Below, piece after piece: positions 43,601-51,839 of a stretch of 64,000 nucleotides of DNA. Where the stretch lies: positions 1 through 64,000 of the forward strand of contig NZ_JAIXCQ010000008.1 of assembly GCF_020297055.1 (NCBI RefSeq). Reading direction: 5' to 3'. The translations under genes and the position numbers were made by a program. Numbering within the stretch: position 1 is the stretch's first letter; each line of letters opens with the position of its first letter. Origin of the DNA: Isoptericola luteus. GTDB lineage: Bacteria > Actinomycetota > Actinomycetes > Actinomycetales > Cellulomonadaceae. Under the pieces are notes generated by a model, which was not told the DNA's origin, did not search any database, and saw only the letters and a list, made by a program, of their open reading frames with translations.

Positions 43601-44130
43601 AACGCAGAAAGTCCCGGCCAGGAGGACCTGACCGGGACTTTCTGAAGGGTTCCGGCTCTGAAGCCGAAACCCTCCCCACGTGGGTGGTTCCCGAAAGTCC
43701 CTGACCAGCACGTCAACCACCAAGAACTGCACGCCAGGCACACCTCCGAGGCCCTCCCAGGCACACCTCCGGCATCGGCCATCTGACCCGGGGTAACGAC
43801 GATCTGGACGCGGGCTGCGAACTCGGCCTCATCGGCGAACACCGCCAGAAGCCTGTCACCATGCAACCAGCCGAGCCGACTGTCGATCACACCCGCCGGA
43901 TCCTCGATGTGCAGCGGCGCCTCGAAGACGAGGTGTGGCAGGACGAGACCCGGCAGGCCCTGCCAAACCTCGCATGTGACCGGCCCGCCGACACCGGGCC
44001 TCACGGCGAAGATCTTCGAGCCAGAATCGACGTTCCAGAGCCTCTCCTCTGGAGCCCAGTCAGAGACGTCGCCGTCGGGCTCCCGCAGGATGCTCAGCGA
44101 TTTGACCTCCTCGTACGACGCGACGTCCAT
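43573..44130 (-). CDS. Hypothetical protein, C-terminus reading into repeats
   Basis: The first 120 or so residues (MDVASYEEVKSLSILREPDG, then APEERLWNVDSGSKIF and EVWQGLPGLVLPHLVFEAP) have the composition of a real globular protein, but I do not recognise the family. From about residue 120 the frame passes through repeat B copy 2 and the 43605-43644 hairpin, so the natural end was probably lost and the last 65 residues are repeat-derived. The minus strand has no Shine-Dalgarno before the ATG. It diverges from the Fic antitoxin gene. Confidence 0.4.
   Translation of the reverse strand: MDVASYEEVKSLSILREPDGDVSDWAPEERLWNVDSGSKIFAVRPGVGGPVTCEVWQGLPGLVLPHLVFEAPLHIEDPAGVIDSRLGWLHGDRLLAVFADEAEFAARVQIVVTPGQMADAGGVPGRASEVCLACSSWWLTCWSGTFGNHPRGEGFGFRAGTLQKVPVRSSWPGLSAFPGGAMPVV
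43605..43644. terminator. Hairpin associated with repeat B, copy 2
   Basis: A 13-bp stem, CAGAAAGTCCCGG (43605-43617) and CCGGGACTTTCTG (43632-43644). On the minus strand it is followed by a T-containing tail. Similar hairpins stand before repeat B copy 3 and next to tRNA-Leu. Confidence 0.55.
43677..43770 (+). repeat. Repeat B, copy 2
   Basis: CACGTGGGTGGTTCC, CTGACCAGCACGTCAAC, GCCAGGCACACC and CCAGGCACACC follow the same order and spacing as copies 1 and 3. Confidence 0.75.
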
Positions 44131-44180
44131 GCCAAGGAGGTGTCGGGGTCAAAGGCACTGGGATCGGCGCTATCTTGGAG

Positions 44181-44357
44181 ATGACCGTGATGGAGGTGGG
44201 CCAGGTGGCCAAGAAGATCAGTGCGAGCGGCGCCGCACGGGCAGCCGTCCGCTCGACGAGAGCGTCGGCGGCGCTCGAAGGTCGCGTCGTCAAGTCCACG
44301 AAGCGCTCCACGGTCACGGACCGCTACGTCGCCGCGCGCCCCGCACGCACGAAGTGA
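44181..44357 (+). CDS. Fic antitoxin (class I, VbhA/FicA-like)
   Basis: The protein has 58 residues if read from ATG 44181, or 55 from ATG 44190, where GGAG (44177-44180) is better placed. It contains SAALEG, which matches the inhibitory Fic motif (S/T)xxxE(G/N) whose Glu blocks ATP binding in the toxin. The rest is basic (SVRSTRAS..., KSTKRSTVTDRY). Its stop overlaps the GTG of the Fic gene by 4 bases (GTGA), the usual arrangement of class I Fic modules. Confidence 0.75.
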   Translation: MTVMEVGQVAKKISASGAARAAVRSTRASAALEGRVVKSTKRSTVTDRYVAARPARTK

Positions 44358-44999
44358 CCGGCCTCGACCCGGACTACGGCAGCACGCCGCTCGACTTCGA
44401 GGAGCTGGACGCCCTCCTGCCGGATGTCGCCGAAGCGATCGGCGACCCGCTGACCAAGGCCTCGGTCTACGAGCTGGAGCAGGCTTACGAGGACGCCGTG
44501 CGCAGTGCCTTCACGCTACGCGCCGCTACGCGCCGCGGCGGGTGAGCTGCTTCTGGCCGACCTGCTCACCGACCGAGCGCTTCGAGACCTGCATGCTCGC
44601 CTTTACGAGAACGTCTGGACCTGGGCGGGCCTGTACCGTCAACGCGAGCTCAGCATCGGCATCGACCCCGTGATGATCGCCGTCGAACTGCGGTCCACGC
44701 TCGAGAACCTGCTGTACCGCTGGGAGCACACCTCGGATTGGACCGCCAAACAGCTGGCGATGGCAACACACGCTGAGGCCGTGCGGATCCACCCGTTCGT
44801 CGACGGCAACGGCAGGTCCACCCGCCTCCTGGCCGACCTCGTCCTCCTCGCGGCGACGCCCGACGACGAGCCAGCGGTCGTGCTCGACTGGGACCTGGAC
44901 AAGTCGCTCTACATCCCGGCACTGCGCCGGTTCGACCAGGCTCGCGACCCCAGCGAGCTCACAGACCTGGTCGACCTGGTCGCGGTCGAGGAGGACTGA
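44354..44999 (+). pseudogene. Fic-family AMP-transferase toxin, split by a 10-bp duplication
   Basis: The N-terminal frame runs from GTG 44354 to TGA 44543-44545 (LDPDYGSTPLDFEELDALLP, then LEQAYEDAVRSAFTLRA). The C-terminal frame then carries LLTDRALRDLHARLYENVW and the complete Fic motif HPFVDGNGRSTR, with the catalytic His and the phosphate-binding GNGR. The break is explained by two adjacent copies of GCTACGCGCC (44515-44534). Removing one copy joins both frames into a single Fic protein of about 211 residues. As written no full-length toxin is made, unless slippage restores it. The antitoxin lies directly upstream, a terminator directly downstream. Confidence 0.85.
44515..44534 (+). repeat. 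10-bp tandem duplication that breaks fic
   Basis: GCTACGCGCC occurs twice in a row (44515-44524 and 44525-44534). Ten bases are not a multiple of three, so the duplication alone causes the frameshift. Confidence 0.9.
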
Positions 45000-45029
45000 A
45001 CGCCACCGACCACGCCGCCGGGAACGACG

Positions 45030-45061
45030 AAACCCCGACCAGATGAACCGGTCGGGGGTTT
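45030..45061 (+). terminator. Hairpin after the Fic gene
   Basis: AAACCCCGACC (45030-45040) pairs with GGTCGGGGGTTT (45050-45061) with one extra G, 30 bases after the fic stop. Confidence 0.6.
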
Positions 45062-45097
45062 CGGGAACGGGTGGCTCCCTGATTCGGGAACTACCTC

Positions 45098-45190
45098 CAC
45101 GTGGGTGGTTCCGGGAACCCGCTGACCAGTCAATTCGCTGCGATAGTGCCGATGCCAGGCACATCCCGAATGACCTTCTAGGCACACCCC
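45098..45190 (+). repeat. Repeat B, copy 3
   Basis: CACGTGGGTGGTTCC, CTGACCAG, GCCAGGCACA and TCTAGGCACACC are in the same order as in the other copies. Its right end abuts the transposase-like remnant. Confidence 0.75.
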
Positions 45191-45634
45191 TAGCGGTCCG
45201 ATGCGGGAAGCGCCTCACGCCCCGAGGCGCTCGATCGGGAACCACGTGGATAGATCCCACCACTTGCACCCCGGAGGTGCTCTGCGGCTGCGGCCTGACG
45301 GTCACCATCGCTAACACCGATCTCGAGCGCGACCGCCAGCGCCACCTGTGGCAGACCAGCGAGTGGGGGCGCTCCTACGACCGCCGCACTCTCGTCGAGG
45401 GCCTCTTCGGCAACGTGCGCTACAACGCCAGCAACATCAACCGCGGCTACCTACGCGTCCGCGGCTTCTTCGGCACGGCCTTCCTTCTGGCCCTGGCGAT
45501 GCTGGGGCTACAACGCCAAGCGCCTCCACCAGTGGTACCTCGAGCGAGATCGCCCCGACCCCTGGCAGGTCGAGCTCGGCGAAGAACCTGAGGCGATCAC
45601 CCCCGATCCGATCTACCGCACCCGCGGACCCTGA
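45191..45634 (+). pseudogene. Transposase-like / mobile-element protein remnant
   Basis: The stretch encodes CGCGLTVTIANTDLERDRQR, then SYDRRTLVEGLFGNVRYNAS and NINRGYLRVRGFFGTAFLLA, the C-terminal pattern of transposase-like proteins (Arg-Arg, then V-E-x-x-F-G-N, then N-x-x-R-G-x-x-R-V-x-G). Around 45508 (CTGGGG) one extra G shifts the frame; in the other frame it continues YNAKRLHQWYLERDRP to a stop at 45632-45634. The N-terminal half is absent and repeat B lies at the break. The exact IS family is uncertain. Confidence 0.6.
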
Positions 45635-45812
45635 CCGCACCGAGCACCACAGCCCACGGCGCACCCGCCGTCACCACCACGAAAGACCATCGGGACCCCG
45701 CACGTCCCGAACTGCCCAGTTGACGCCGACGCCCGCCCTTGGCAGCCAGAACCAGCACTAGCGACGTGCCACGAGCGCCTCGCGGCCAGCCACGAACCAC
45801 CCAGAAACGACA

Positions 45813-45846
45813 AATCTCCCGCCCGGATCACTCCGGACGGGAGATT
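45813..45846 (-). terminator. Terminator downstream of tRNA-Leu
   Basis: AATCTCCCGCCCGGA (45813-45827) and TCCGGACGGGAGATT (45832-45846) form a 15-bp stem with one mismatch. On the minus strand a T-rich tail follows. Confidence 0.65.
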
Positions 45847-45885
45847 CGTTCACACCTGAGCCGTTCCAAGGAAACGGCCCCCACG

Positions 45886-45969
45886 TGCGCGAGGGGGGAG
45901 TTGAACCCCCACGCCCTTTCGGGCACACGGACCTGAACCGTGCGCGTCTGCCTATTCCGCCACTCGCGC
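45886..45969 (-). tRNA. tRNA-Leu (anticodon CAG)
   Basis: The 84-base sequence on the minus strand begins GCGCGAGTGGCGGAATAGGC and folds as a type II tRNA with a long variable arm. The anticodon loop TTCAGGT lies between CACGG and CCGTG, giving CAG. The acceptor stem is GCGCGAG with CTCGCGC and discriminator A; CCA is not encoded. It marks the boundary between the accessory island and the conserved kinase block. Confidence 0.93.
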
Positions 45970-46205
45970 GTGCTGCAGAACATTAACACGGCGACGGGGG
46001 CGCTCCCCAATCCCTGGGGGCACAGGGGCGCACGTCACACGGCGTCCCGTCGGGAGGCGCTCCGTGACCCCGTCGTGACCGTCCGGGACGGGGTCTGCGC
46101 CGACCGTTCGCAGGAAATCCACACCGCACTGGGAGGTCCTGCTGCGCTGCTGCCTACGATCTAGATAGTCTGCCCGCGGATGTTCGGGCGGCGGGAGGAG
46201 GTGGC

Positions 46206-46925
46206 ATGGGTGCCTTGGAGCGCTTCGAGAGCAGCGTCGAGCGCATGATGAACAACGCGTTCGCGAAGATCGGTCGCAACAGCGAGATCAAGGCGGTGGA
46301 GCTGGCGAGCCGGCTGCGCCGCGAGATCGACGACCGTGCGGCGGTCGTGGGGCGCGACCGAACGGTCGTGCCCAACGAGTTCACCATCGAGCTGTCACCG
46401 GCAGACTTCGAGCAGATCGACGCCTGGGGTGCGGAGACGCTGGCCGACGAGCTCGCCACCAACCTCACCGAGTACGCGGTCTCGCAGCACTACGCGTTCG
46501 TGGGGCCGGTGAGCGTCTCGTTCGAGGAGCACGAGGACCTCGCGGGCGGACGCTTCCAGCTCCGCTCCGCCACGGTGCGCGGCAACGTCGCGCCTGCCAC
46601 GTCGGCCGCTCCTTCCACCCGGCACCCGCTGATCGATATCGACGGGCAGCGCTACCTGCTCACCGGCCCCGTCACGGTCATCGGCCGCGACGCGGAGGCG
46701 GACATCGTCGTCGACGACCCGGGTGTCTCCCGTCGTCACCTGGAGATCCGCGTGACGCCCGACGGCGTGGTGGCCACCGACATGGGGTCCACGAACGGTC
46801 TGTTCGTCGAGGGCCACCAGGTCCCCGCCGCGACCCTCCTGGACGGCAACACCCTGACCATCGGTCGCACCCGCATCATGTTCTGGACCGGCAGCGGTGC
46901 CGGCCAGCCGAACGAGGACTGGTGA
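46206..46925 (+). CDS. fhaA: FHA-domain protein FhaA (DUF3662 - FHA)
   Basis: The 239-residue cytoplasmic protein has an N-terminal DUF3662 domain (GALERFESSVERMMNNAFAK to about residue 120) and a C-terminal FHA domain (about 140-235) with IGRDAEADIVVDDPGVSRRH and STNGLFVEG, the phosphothreonine-binding loops. In mycobacteria FhaA binds phosphorylated MviN/FhaB and regulates peptidoglycan synthesis. The spacer between the domains is shorter than in mycobacteria. ATG at 46206 has GGAGGAGG upstream. A -10-like TACGAT (46155-46160) may be the operon promoter. It is the first gene of the fhaA-to-pknB operon. Confidence 0.93.
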   Translation: MGALERFESSVERMMNNAFAKIGRNSEIKAVELASRLRREIDDRAAVVGRDRTVVPNEFTIELSPADFEQIDAWGAETLADELATNLTEYAVSQHYAFVGPVSVSFEEHEDLAGGRFQLRSATVRGNVAPATSAAPSTRHPLIDIDGQRYLLTGPVTVIGRDAEADIVVDDPGVSRRHLEIRVTPDGVVATDMGSTNGLFVEGHQVPAATLLDGNTLTIGRTRIMFWTGSGAGQPNEDW

Positions 46926-46935
46926 TCTCCCGAGG

Positions 46936-47430
46936 ATGAGCGAGCTGACGTTCACCCTGCTGCGGCTGGGCTATCTCGTGCTGCTGTGGGTGTTCGTGCT
47001 CACCGCCATCGCGGTGCTGCGTCGTGACCTGGCGCCACGCGGCGCACCGCGCGGCACGCGGTCGGACCGGCGCCGGGAGGCGGCTCCCACCCCGGGTGCG
47101 GCGGCGAGCCCCGCCGCCCCCGCCAAGCCGAAGCGGGGCGCCCCCACGCGACTCGTCGTGACGGCCGGGCCGCTGCTCGGCACGACGCTGCCGCTGTCGA
47201 CGGCGTCGATCCTCATCGGTCGCGCCCCGGGCTGCACGCTGGTGCTCGACGACGACTACTCGTCGTCGCGGCACGCGCGCATCTTCCCGCAGGGGGACCA
47301 GTGGTTCGTCGAGGACCTGGGCTCCACGAACGGCACGTTCATCGGGGACACCCCGGTCACCGGCCCCATCCCGCTCGCCCCGGGGGTCGGCGTCCAGATC
47401 GGCCGGTCCGTCGTCGAGCTCCAGGGATGA
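46936..47430 (+). CDS. fhaB: FHA-domain membrane protein FhaB/FipA
   Basis: The 164-residue protein has a single N-terminal membrane helix (LLRLGYLVLLWVFVLTAIAV, about 8-27), a basic/proline linker and a C-terminal FHA domain (about 75-160) with IGRAPGCTLVLDDDYSSSRH and GSTNGTFIGD. It is a substrate and scaffold of PknA/PknB in related species. ATG at 46936 is 10 bases after the fhaA stop. Confidence 0.92.
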   Translation: MSELTFTLLRLGYLVLLWVFVLTAIAVLRRDLAPRGAPRGTRSDRRREAAPTPGAAASPAAPAKPKRGAPTRLVVTAGPLLGTTLPLSTASILIGRAPGCTLVLDDDYSSSRHARIFPQGDQWFVEDLGSTNGTFIGDTPVTGPIPLAPGVGVQIGRSVVELQG

Positions 47431-47437
47431 GCGCCCC

Positions 47438-48814
47438 GTGACACTCACCCTGCGCTACGCCGCCCGGTCCGACGTCGGGCTCGTGCGGTCCAGCAACCAG
47501 GACTCCGCGTACGCCGGCCCGCACCTGCTGGTGGTCGCGGACGGCATGGGCGGGCACGCGGGCGGCGACGTCGCCTCGCGGCTCGCCATCAACGCACTCG
47601 CCCCCCTGGACCGCTCGGAGCACGGCCCCGAGCAGGCACTGGCCGACCTCGAGCACACCGTCGAGCGGGCGCGCCAGGACCTCGTGCGCGCGAGCGAGGC
47701 CGACCCGGACCTCGTCGGCATGGGCACCACCGTCACGGCGTTGCTGCACACCGGTTCCACGCTCGCGATGGCGCACCTCGGCGACTCGCGCGCCTACCTG
47801 CTGCGCGACGGCCGGCTCTCGCAGGTCACCGTCGACCACACGTTCGTGCAGCACCTGGTCGACACGGGTCGCATCTCGCCCGACGAGGCGGAGCACCACC
47901 CGCAGCGCAACGTGGTCATGCGGGTGCTGGGCGACTTCGACGTCGACCTCACCCCCGACATGTCCGTGCGCGAGGCCCGGGCGGGCGACCGCTGGCTCCT
48001 GTGCTCCGACGGCCTGTCCGGCTTCGTCACCCCGGAGCAGCTCACCGAGGTGCTCGCCGACTCGGAGACGGCCGACGAGGCCGCCGACCTGCTCATCACG
48101 CTCGCCATGACGGCGAGCAGCACCGACAACATCACCGTCGTCGTCGCCGACGTGGTGGACTCCGGCGAGGAGGCCGTCCCGGCGGCCGACTCCGAGGTCC
48201 AGGTCGTGGGCGCCGCGGCGACGGGCGAGCTGCCCCCGCTGGCCGACCCGCACCCGGACGACGCCGACCCGGCCGCGACGGCCATGGACCCGGACGACGA
48301 CGACCTCGACGACGAGGACGCGGAGGACGACGACGTCCGCCCGCGGCGCCGCGGACGCCCGTGGCTCACCACGCTCGTCGTCCTCGCGCTGCTCGGCGGC
48401 GCCGCATACGGCGTCTGGGCGGCGTACGGGTGGACGCAGCAGCAGTACTACGTGGGTGTCGCGGACGGCGAGGTCGCCGTCTTCCAGGGCATCCCGGCCA
48501 GCGCCGGCCCCCTCACCCTGTCCACCGCGATCGAGCTGACGGGGACGCCGGTCGACGAGCTGCCGGACTACTGGGCCAACCAGCTCGACGGCTCGATCCG
48601 CGCCTCCTCGGAGGCCGACGCCCGCGAGCGCGCCGAGCGGCTCATCGCCGAGGCGCAGCCGGAACCCGAGGTCACGCCCAGCGTGAGCCCCACGCCCGCC
48701 ACCAGCCCGTCGCCGAAGTCGTCCCCGAAGACGGCGGACGAGCAGCCCGCGGCGGACGAGACGTCGCCCGGACCGACCGGCAAGGGCCGCAACAACGAGG
48801 GATCGAGCGAGTGA
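47438..48814 (+). CDS. pstP: PP2C-type Ser/Thr phosphatase PstP
   Basis: The 458-residue protein has a cytoplasmic PP2C domain (1-235) with RSSNQDSAYAG, VADGMGGHAGG (Asp35-Gly36 metal site), HLGDSRAYLLRDG and SSTDNITVVV, all metal ligands present. After an Asp-rich acidic linker comes one membrane helix (about 309-327) and an extracytoplasmic C-terminus rich in Pro/Ser. It reverses phosphorylation by PknA and PknB. GTG at 47438 is 7 bases after fhaB. The stop overlaps the rodA start by 4 bases. Confidence 0.94.
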   Translation: MTLTLRYAARSDVGLVRSSNQDSAYAGPHLLVVADGMGGHAGGDVASRLAINALAPLDRSEHGPEQALADLEHTVERARQDLVRASEADPDLVGMGTTVTALLHTGSTLAMAHLGDSRAYLLRDGRLSQVTVDHTFVQHLVDTGRISPDEAEHHPQRNVVMRVLGDFDVDLTPDMSVREARAGDRWLLCSDGLSGFVTPEQLTEVLADSETADEAADLLITLAMTASSTDNITVVVADVVDSGEEAVPAADSEVQVVGAAATGELPPLADPHPDDADPAATAMDPDDDDLDDEDAEDDDVRPRRRGRPWLTTLVVLALLGGAAYGVWAAYGWTQQQYYVGVADGEVAVFQGIPASAGPLTLSTAIELTGTPVDELPDYWANQLDGSIRASSEADARERAERLIAEAQPEPEVTPSVSPTPATSPSPKSSPKTADEQPAADETSPGPTGKGRNNEGSSE

Positions 48815-50382
48815 GCACGGTCGAGGATTCGCAGGCCGCCCGGACGGTCGCACCGACGGAGCGTCGTCCCGCCCGGGTGGCGGAGCTGTTCCTGCTGGTC
48901 CTGGCTCTCGCGGCGGGGATCACCGCGTTCGCCACGGTGGGCAACGCCCTCACGGGCGAGCTGCCGGAGGACTTCTGGCTGAAGAGCTTCCTGCTCGCCG
49001 CCGCAGGCCTGGGCATGCACGTGGTGCTGCGCCTGCGCGCACCCTGGGCCGACCAGGTGATCCTGCCCTCGGTCGTGTTCCTGAACGGCATCGGGCTGGC
49101 GATGATCCTGCGCCTCGAGATGTCCGGCGCGTCGAACATGCGGGGTGCGAACGCCTGGTCCGGCCTGATGTACACGGCGCTCGGCGCGGCGGTCGCCGCC
49201 GTGCTCATCTGGTTCCTGCGCGACCACCGGTGGATCCGCCGGTTCACCTACACGGCCATGCTGGTGGGGCTCGTGCTCGTGGTGCTGCCGCTGTTCCCCG
49301 TCATCGGGCAGGAGATCAACGGGGCGCGCATCTGGGTCCACCTCGGCGGCATGTCCATGCAGCCGGCGGAGTTCGCCAAGATCGCGTTCGCCGTCTTCTT
49401 CGCCGGGTACCTCGTGGCCAACCGGGACACTCTCGCGCTCGCCGGGCCCAAGGTCATGGGGCTGCAGCTACCGCGCATCCGCGACCTGGGACCGATCCTC
49501 ATCGTGTGGGCGGCGTCGCTCGGGGTGCTGATCTTCGAGCACGACCTGGGCACCTCGCTGCTGTTCTTCGGGCTCTTCGTCGCCATGCTGTACCTCGCCA
49601 CCGAACGGTTCAGCTGGGTGCTCATCGGTCTGCTGCTGTTCGGGGCCGGCGCCATCGCGGCGTCGAGCATCTTCACGCACGTCGCGGCGCGCATGGAGGT
49701 CTGGCTGCACCCCTTCGACGCGGCCCTGTACAACGCGCCGGGCGGGTCCTTCCAGATCGTGCAGGGCACGTTCGCCCTCGCCGCCGGCGGCATGTTCGGC
49801 ACCGGCTGGGGCGAGGGCGAGCCGTACCGCGTGCCCTTCGCGTACTCCGACTTCATCTACTCGTCGCTGGGCGAGGAGCTCGGCCTCACGGGCCTGCTCG
49901 CGATCCTGCTGGCCTACCTGCTCATCGTGCACCGCGGCCTGCGGACCGCGATCGCGGTCCGCGACGGGTTCGGCAAGCTGCTGGCCGGCGGTCTCGCCTT
50001 CGTGATGGCGCTGCAGATCTTCACCGTCGTCGGTGGCATCACCCGCATCATCCCCCTGACGGGCCTGACCCTGCCGTTCATGGCGCAGGGTGGCTCGTCG
50101 CTGCTCGCGAACTGGATCGTGATCGCCCTGCTCCTGCGCGTCTCAGACATCGCCCGCCGTCCGTCGTCGCTGCCCGTGCGCGGCACGGTCGCCGCCGGCG
50201 GTGCCATGCACGACCCGATCGTCGTCGGCGCCGCCGGGGGCACGCCCGGCACCGGCACGCCGGTCGCCGGCACCCCCGTCCGCCGCTCGGCCGGCGAGGT
50301 GACCGGAGCGGCGCCGTCGTCGCACCCCACCGAGATGATCACGCCGGCGCAGCCCGACACCCGGCCGGGTGAGCGCTCGTGA
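48811..50382 (+). CDS. rodA: Peptidoglycan polymerase RodA/FtsW-family
   Basis: The 523-residue SEDS protein has about 12 membrane helices. Signature parts are INGARIWVHLGGMSMQPAEF (which includes the SEDS P-A-E segment), HDLGTSLLFFGLFVAMLYLA, and YSDFIYSSLGEELGLTG with RIIPLTGLTLPFMAQGGSSL. It polymerises lipid II glycans with the partner PBP encoded next. The C-terminal 80 residues are hydrophilic. GTG at 48811 and the stop both overlap their neighbours by 4 bases (GTGA), so pstP-rodA-pbpA are translationally coupled. Confidence 0.94.
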   Translation: MSTVEDSQAARTVAPTERRPARVAELFLLVLALAAGITAFATVGNALTGELPEDFWLKSFLLAAAGLGMHVVLRLRAPWADQVILPSVVFLNGIGLAMILRLEMSGASNMRGANAWSGLMYTALGAAVAAVLIWFLRDHRWIRRFTYTAMLVGLVLVVLPLFPVIGQEINGARIWVHLGGMSMQPAEFAKIAFAVFFAGYLVANRDTLALAGPKVMGLQLPRIRDLGPILIVWAASLGVLIFEHDLGTSLLFFGLFVAMLYLATERFSWVLIGLLLFGAGAIAASSIFTHVAARMEVWLHPFDAALYNAPGGSFQIVQGTFALAAGGMFGTGWGEGEPYRVPFAYSDFIYSSLGEELGLTGLLAILLAYLLIVHRGLRTAIAVRDGFGKLLAGGLAFVMALQIFTVVGGITRIIPLTGLTLPFMAQGGSSLLANWIVIALLLRVSDIARRPSSLPVRGTVAAGGAMHDPIVVGAAGGTPGTGTPVAGTPVRRSAGEVTGAAPSSHPTEMITPAQPDTRPGERS

Positions 50383-51839
50383 ACACCACCACGCGCCGGC
50401 TCGCGAGCGTCGTCATGGTCATGTTCCTGGCTCTGATGGTCTCGACCACGTGGATCCAGTTCTTCCAGGCCGACGAGCTCAACGACGACAACCGCAACAT
50501 CCGCAAGCTCCACGCGCAGTTCGGCACGGACCGCGGGCCCATCGTCGTGGGCGGGGACGCCATCGCGCTCTCCACCCCTGTGGACGACGAGTTCGGCTAC
50601 CAGCGCGAGTACACGGACGGCAAGCTCTACTCGCCGCTGACCGGGTTCTTCTCCCTGGTCAACGGCACCACCGGTATCGAGGACGCGAAGAACGACTTCC
50701 TCAACGGGCAGGCGGACGCGCTCTGGGTGGACCGTCTGCAGAACCTGCTCACGGGCGCCACCCCGCAGGGTTCCTCCGTGGAGCTCACGATCGACCCCGC
50801 GGCGCAGAAGGCCGCCTGGGACGCGCTCGGCGACCAGCGCGGTGCCGTCGTCGCGCTCGACCCGTCGACGGGCGCCATCCTCGCGATGGTGTCCAAGCCG
50901 TCGTTCGACCCCAACGAGCTCGCGACGCACGACACGAAGGCTGCGAGCGACCGGTACACCGAGCTCCTGAACGACGACAGCAGGCCGCTGATCAGCCGCG
51001 CGACCGCGGAGTCGTACCCGCCCGGATCCACGTTCAAGCTGGTCACCACCGCCGCCGCGCTCGAGAGCGGCGACTTCACGCCGAGCACCGTCGTCGACGC
51101 CCCGTCGACGTACACCCTCACGGGGACGTCGACCAAGGTGGGCAACTACGCCGGTACCTCGTGCTCAGGCTCGGGCGAGATGTCGCTCGCGGACGCCGTG
51201 CGGATCTCCTGCAACACGACGTTCCTCGGCCTCGCCGGCGACCTCGGCGACGAGGCGATGCAGGAGCAGGCGGAGAAGTTCGGGTTCAACGAGCCGTTCT
51301 ACGTCCCGTTCCCGGCAGCGGCCAGCGGCTACCCCACGCCGCCCGACACCGCGGCGCTCGAGCTCAGCGGCATCGGGCAGGGAAGCGTCAAGGCGACCCC
51401 GCTGCAGATGGCGATGGTCTCCGCCGCCATCGCCAACGGCGGCGAGCTCATGGAGCCGTACAGCGTGGACAAGATCCGTGACGCGCAGCTCGAGGTCGTC
51501 GAGGAGACGTCTCCGACGAGCCTCGGCCAGGCGGTCTCGGAGAAGACGGCCGAGCAGCTCACCGACATGATGGTCAGCGTCGTCGAGGACGGCTCCGGGA
51601 CGACGGCGCAGATGTCCGGCGTCTCGGTGGCGGGCAAGACCGGCACGGCACAGCACGGTGCCGACACGTCCAAGACCGACCCGCACGTCTGGTTCACCTC
51701 CTTCGCCCCCGCGGACGACCCGAAGGTCGCCGTCGCCGTCGTCGTGGAGAGTGGCGGCGACCTCGGCGGGCAGGCCACCGGCGGGTCCGTCGCGGCCCCC
51801 ATCGCCAAGGCCGTCATGGATGCGGTGCTGAACGGATGA
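50379..51839 (+). CDS. pbpA: Class B penicillin-binding protein PbpA
   Basis: The 486-residue transpeptidase has one N-terminal membrane helix (SVVMVMFLALMVSTTWIQFF) and a transpeptidase domain with Ser217-x-x-Lys220 (PGSTFKLV), Ser277-Cys-Asn279 and Lys420-Thr-Gly422 (AGKTGTAQH). All three motifs are intact. It crosslinks glycan strands made by RodA and is the mycobacterial PbpA type that PknB phosphorylates. Start GTG and stop overlap the neighbours by 4 bases each. Confidence 0.94.
   Translation: MNTTTRRLASVVMVMFLALMVSTTWIQFFQADELNDDNRNIRKLHAQFGTDRGPIVVGGDAIALSTPVDDEFGYQREYTDGKLYSPLTGFFSLVNGTTGIEDAKNDFLNGQADALWVDRLQNLLTGATPQGSSVELTIDPAAQKAAWDALGDQRGAVVALDPSTGAILAMVSKPSFDPNELATHDTKAASDRYTELLNDDSRPLISRATAESYPPGSTFKLVTTAAALESGDFTPSTVVDAPSTYTLTGTSTKVGNYAGTSCSGSGEMSLADAVRISCNTTFLGLAGDLGDEAMQEQAEKFGFNEPFYVPFPAAASGYPTPPDTAALELSGIGQGSVKATPLQMAMVSAAIANGGELMEPYSVDKIRDAQLEVVEETSPTSLGQAVSEKTAEQLTDMMVSVVEDGSGTTAQMSGVSVAGKTGTAQHGADTSKTDPHVWFTSFAPADDPKVAVAVVVESGGDLGGQATGGSVAAPIAKAVMDAVLNG

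Noticed and set aside
43861-44184. Plus-strand frame ending just at the Fic antitoxin start
   Set aside because: It is antisense to the better-composed minus-strand protein and has no ribosome site. The overlap with the antitoxin start is probably chance.
40740-45969. attL/attR direct repeats of the tRNA-Leu 3' end
   Set aside because: I searched by eye for copies of the tRNA end at the left side of the island and found none, so integration at the tRNA is not shown.
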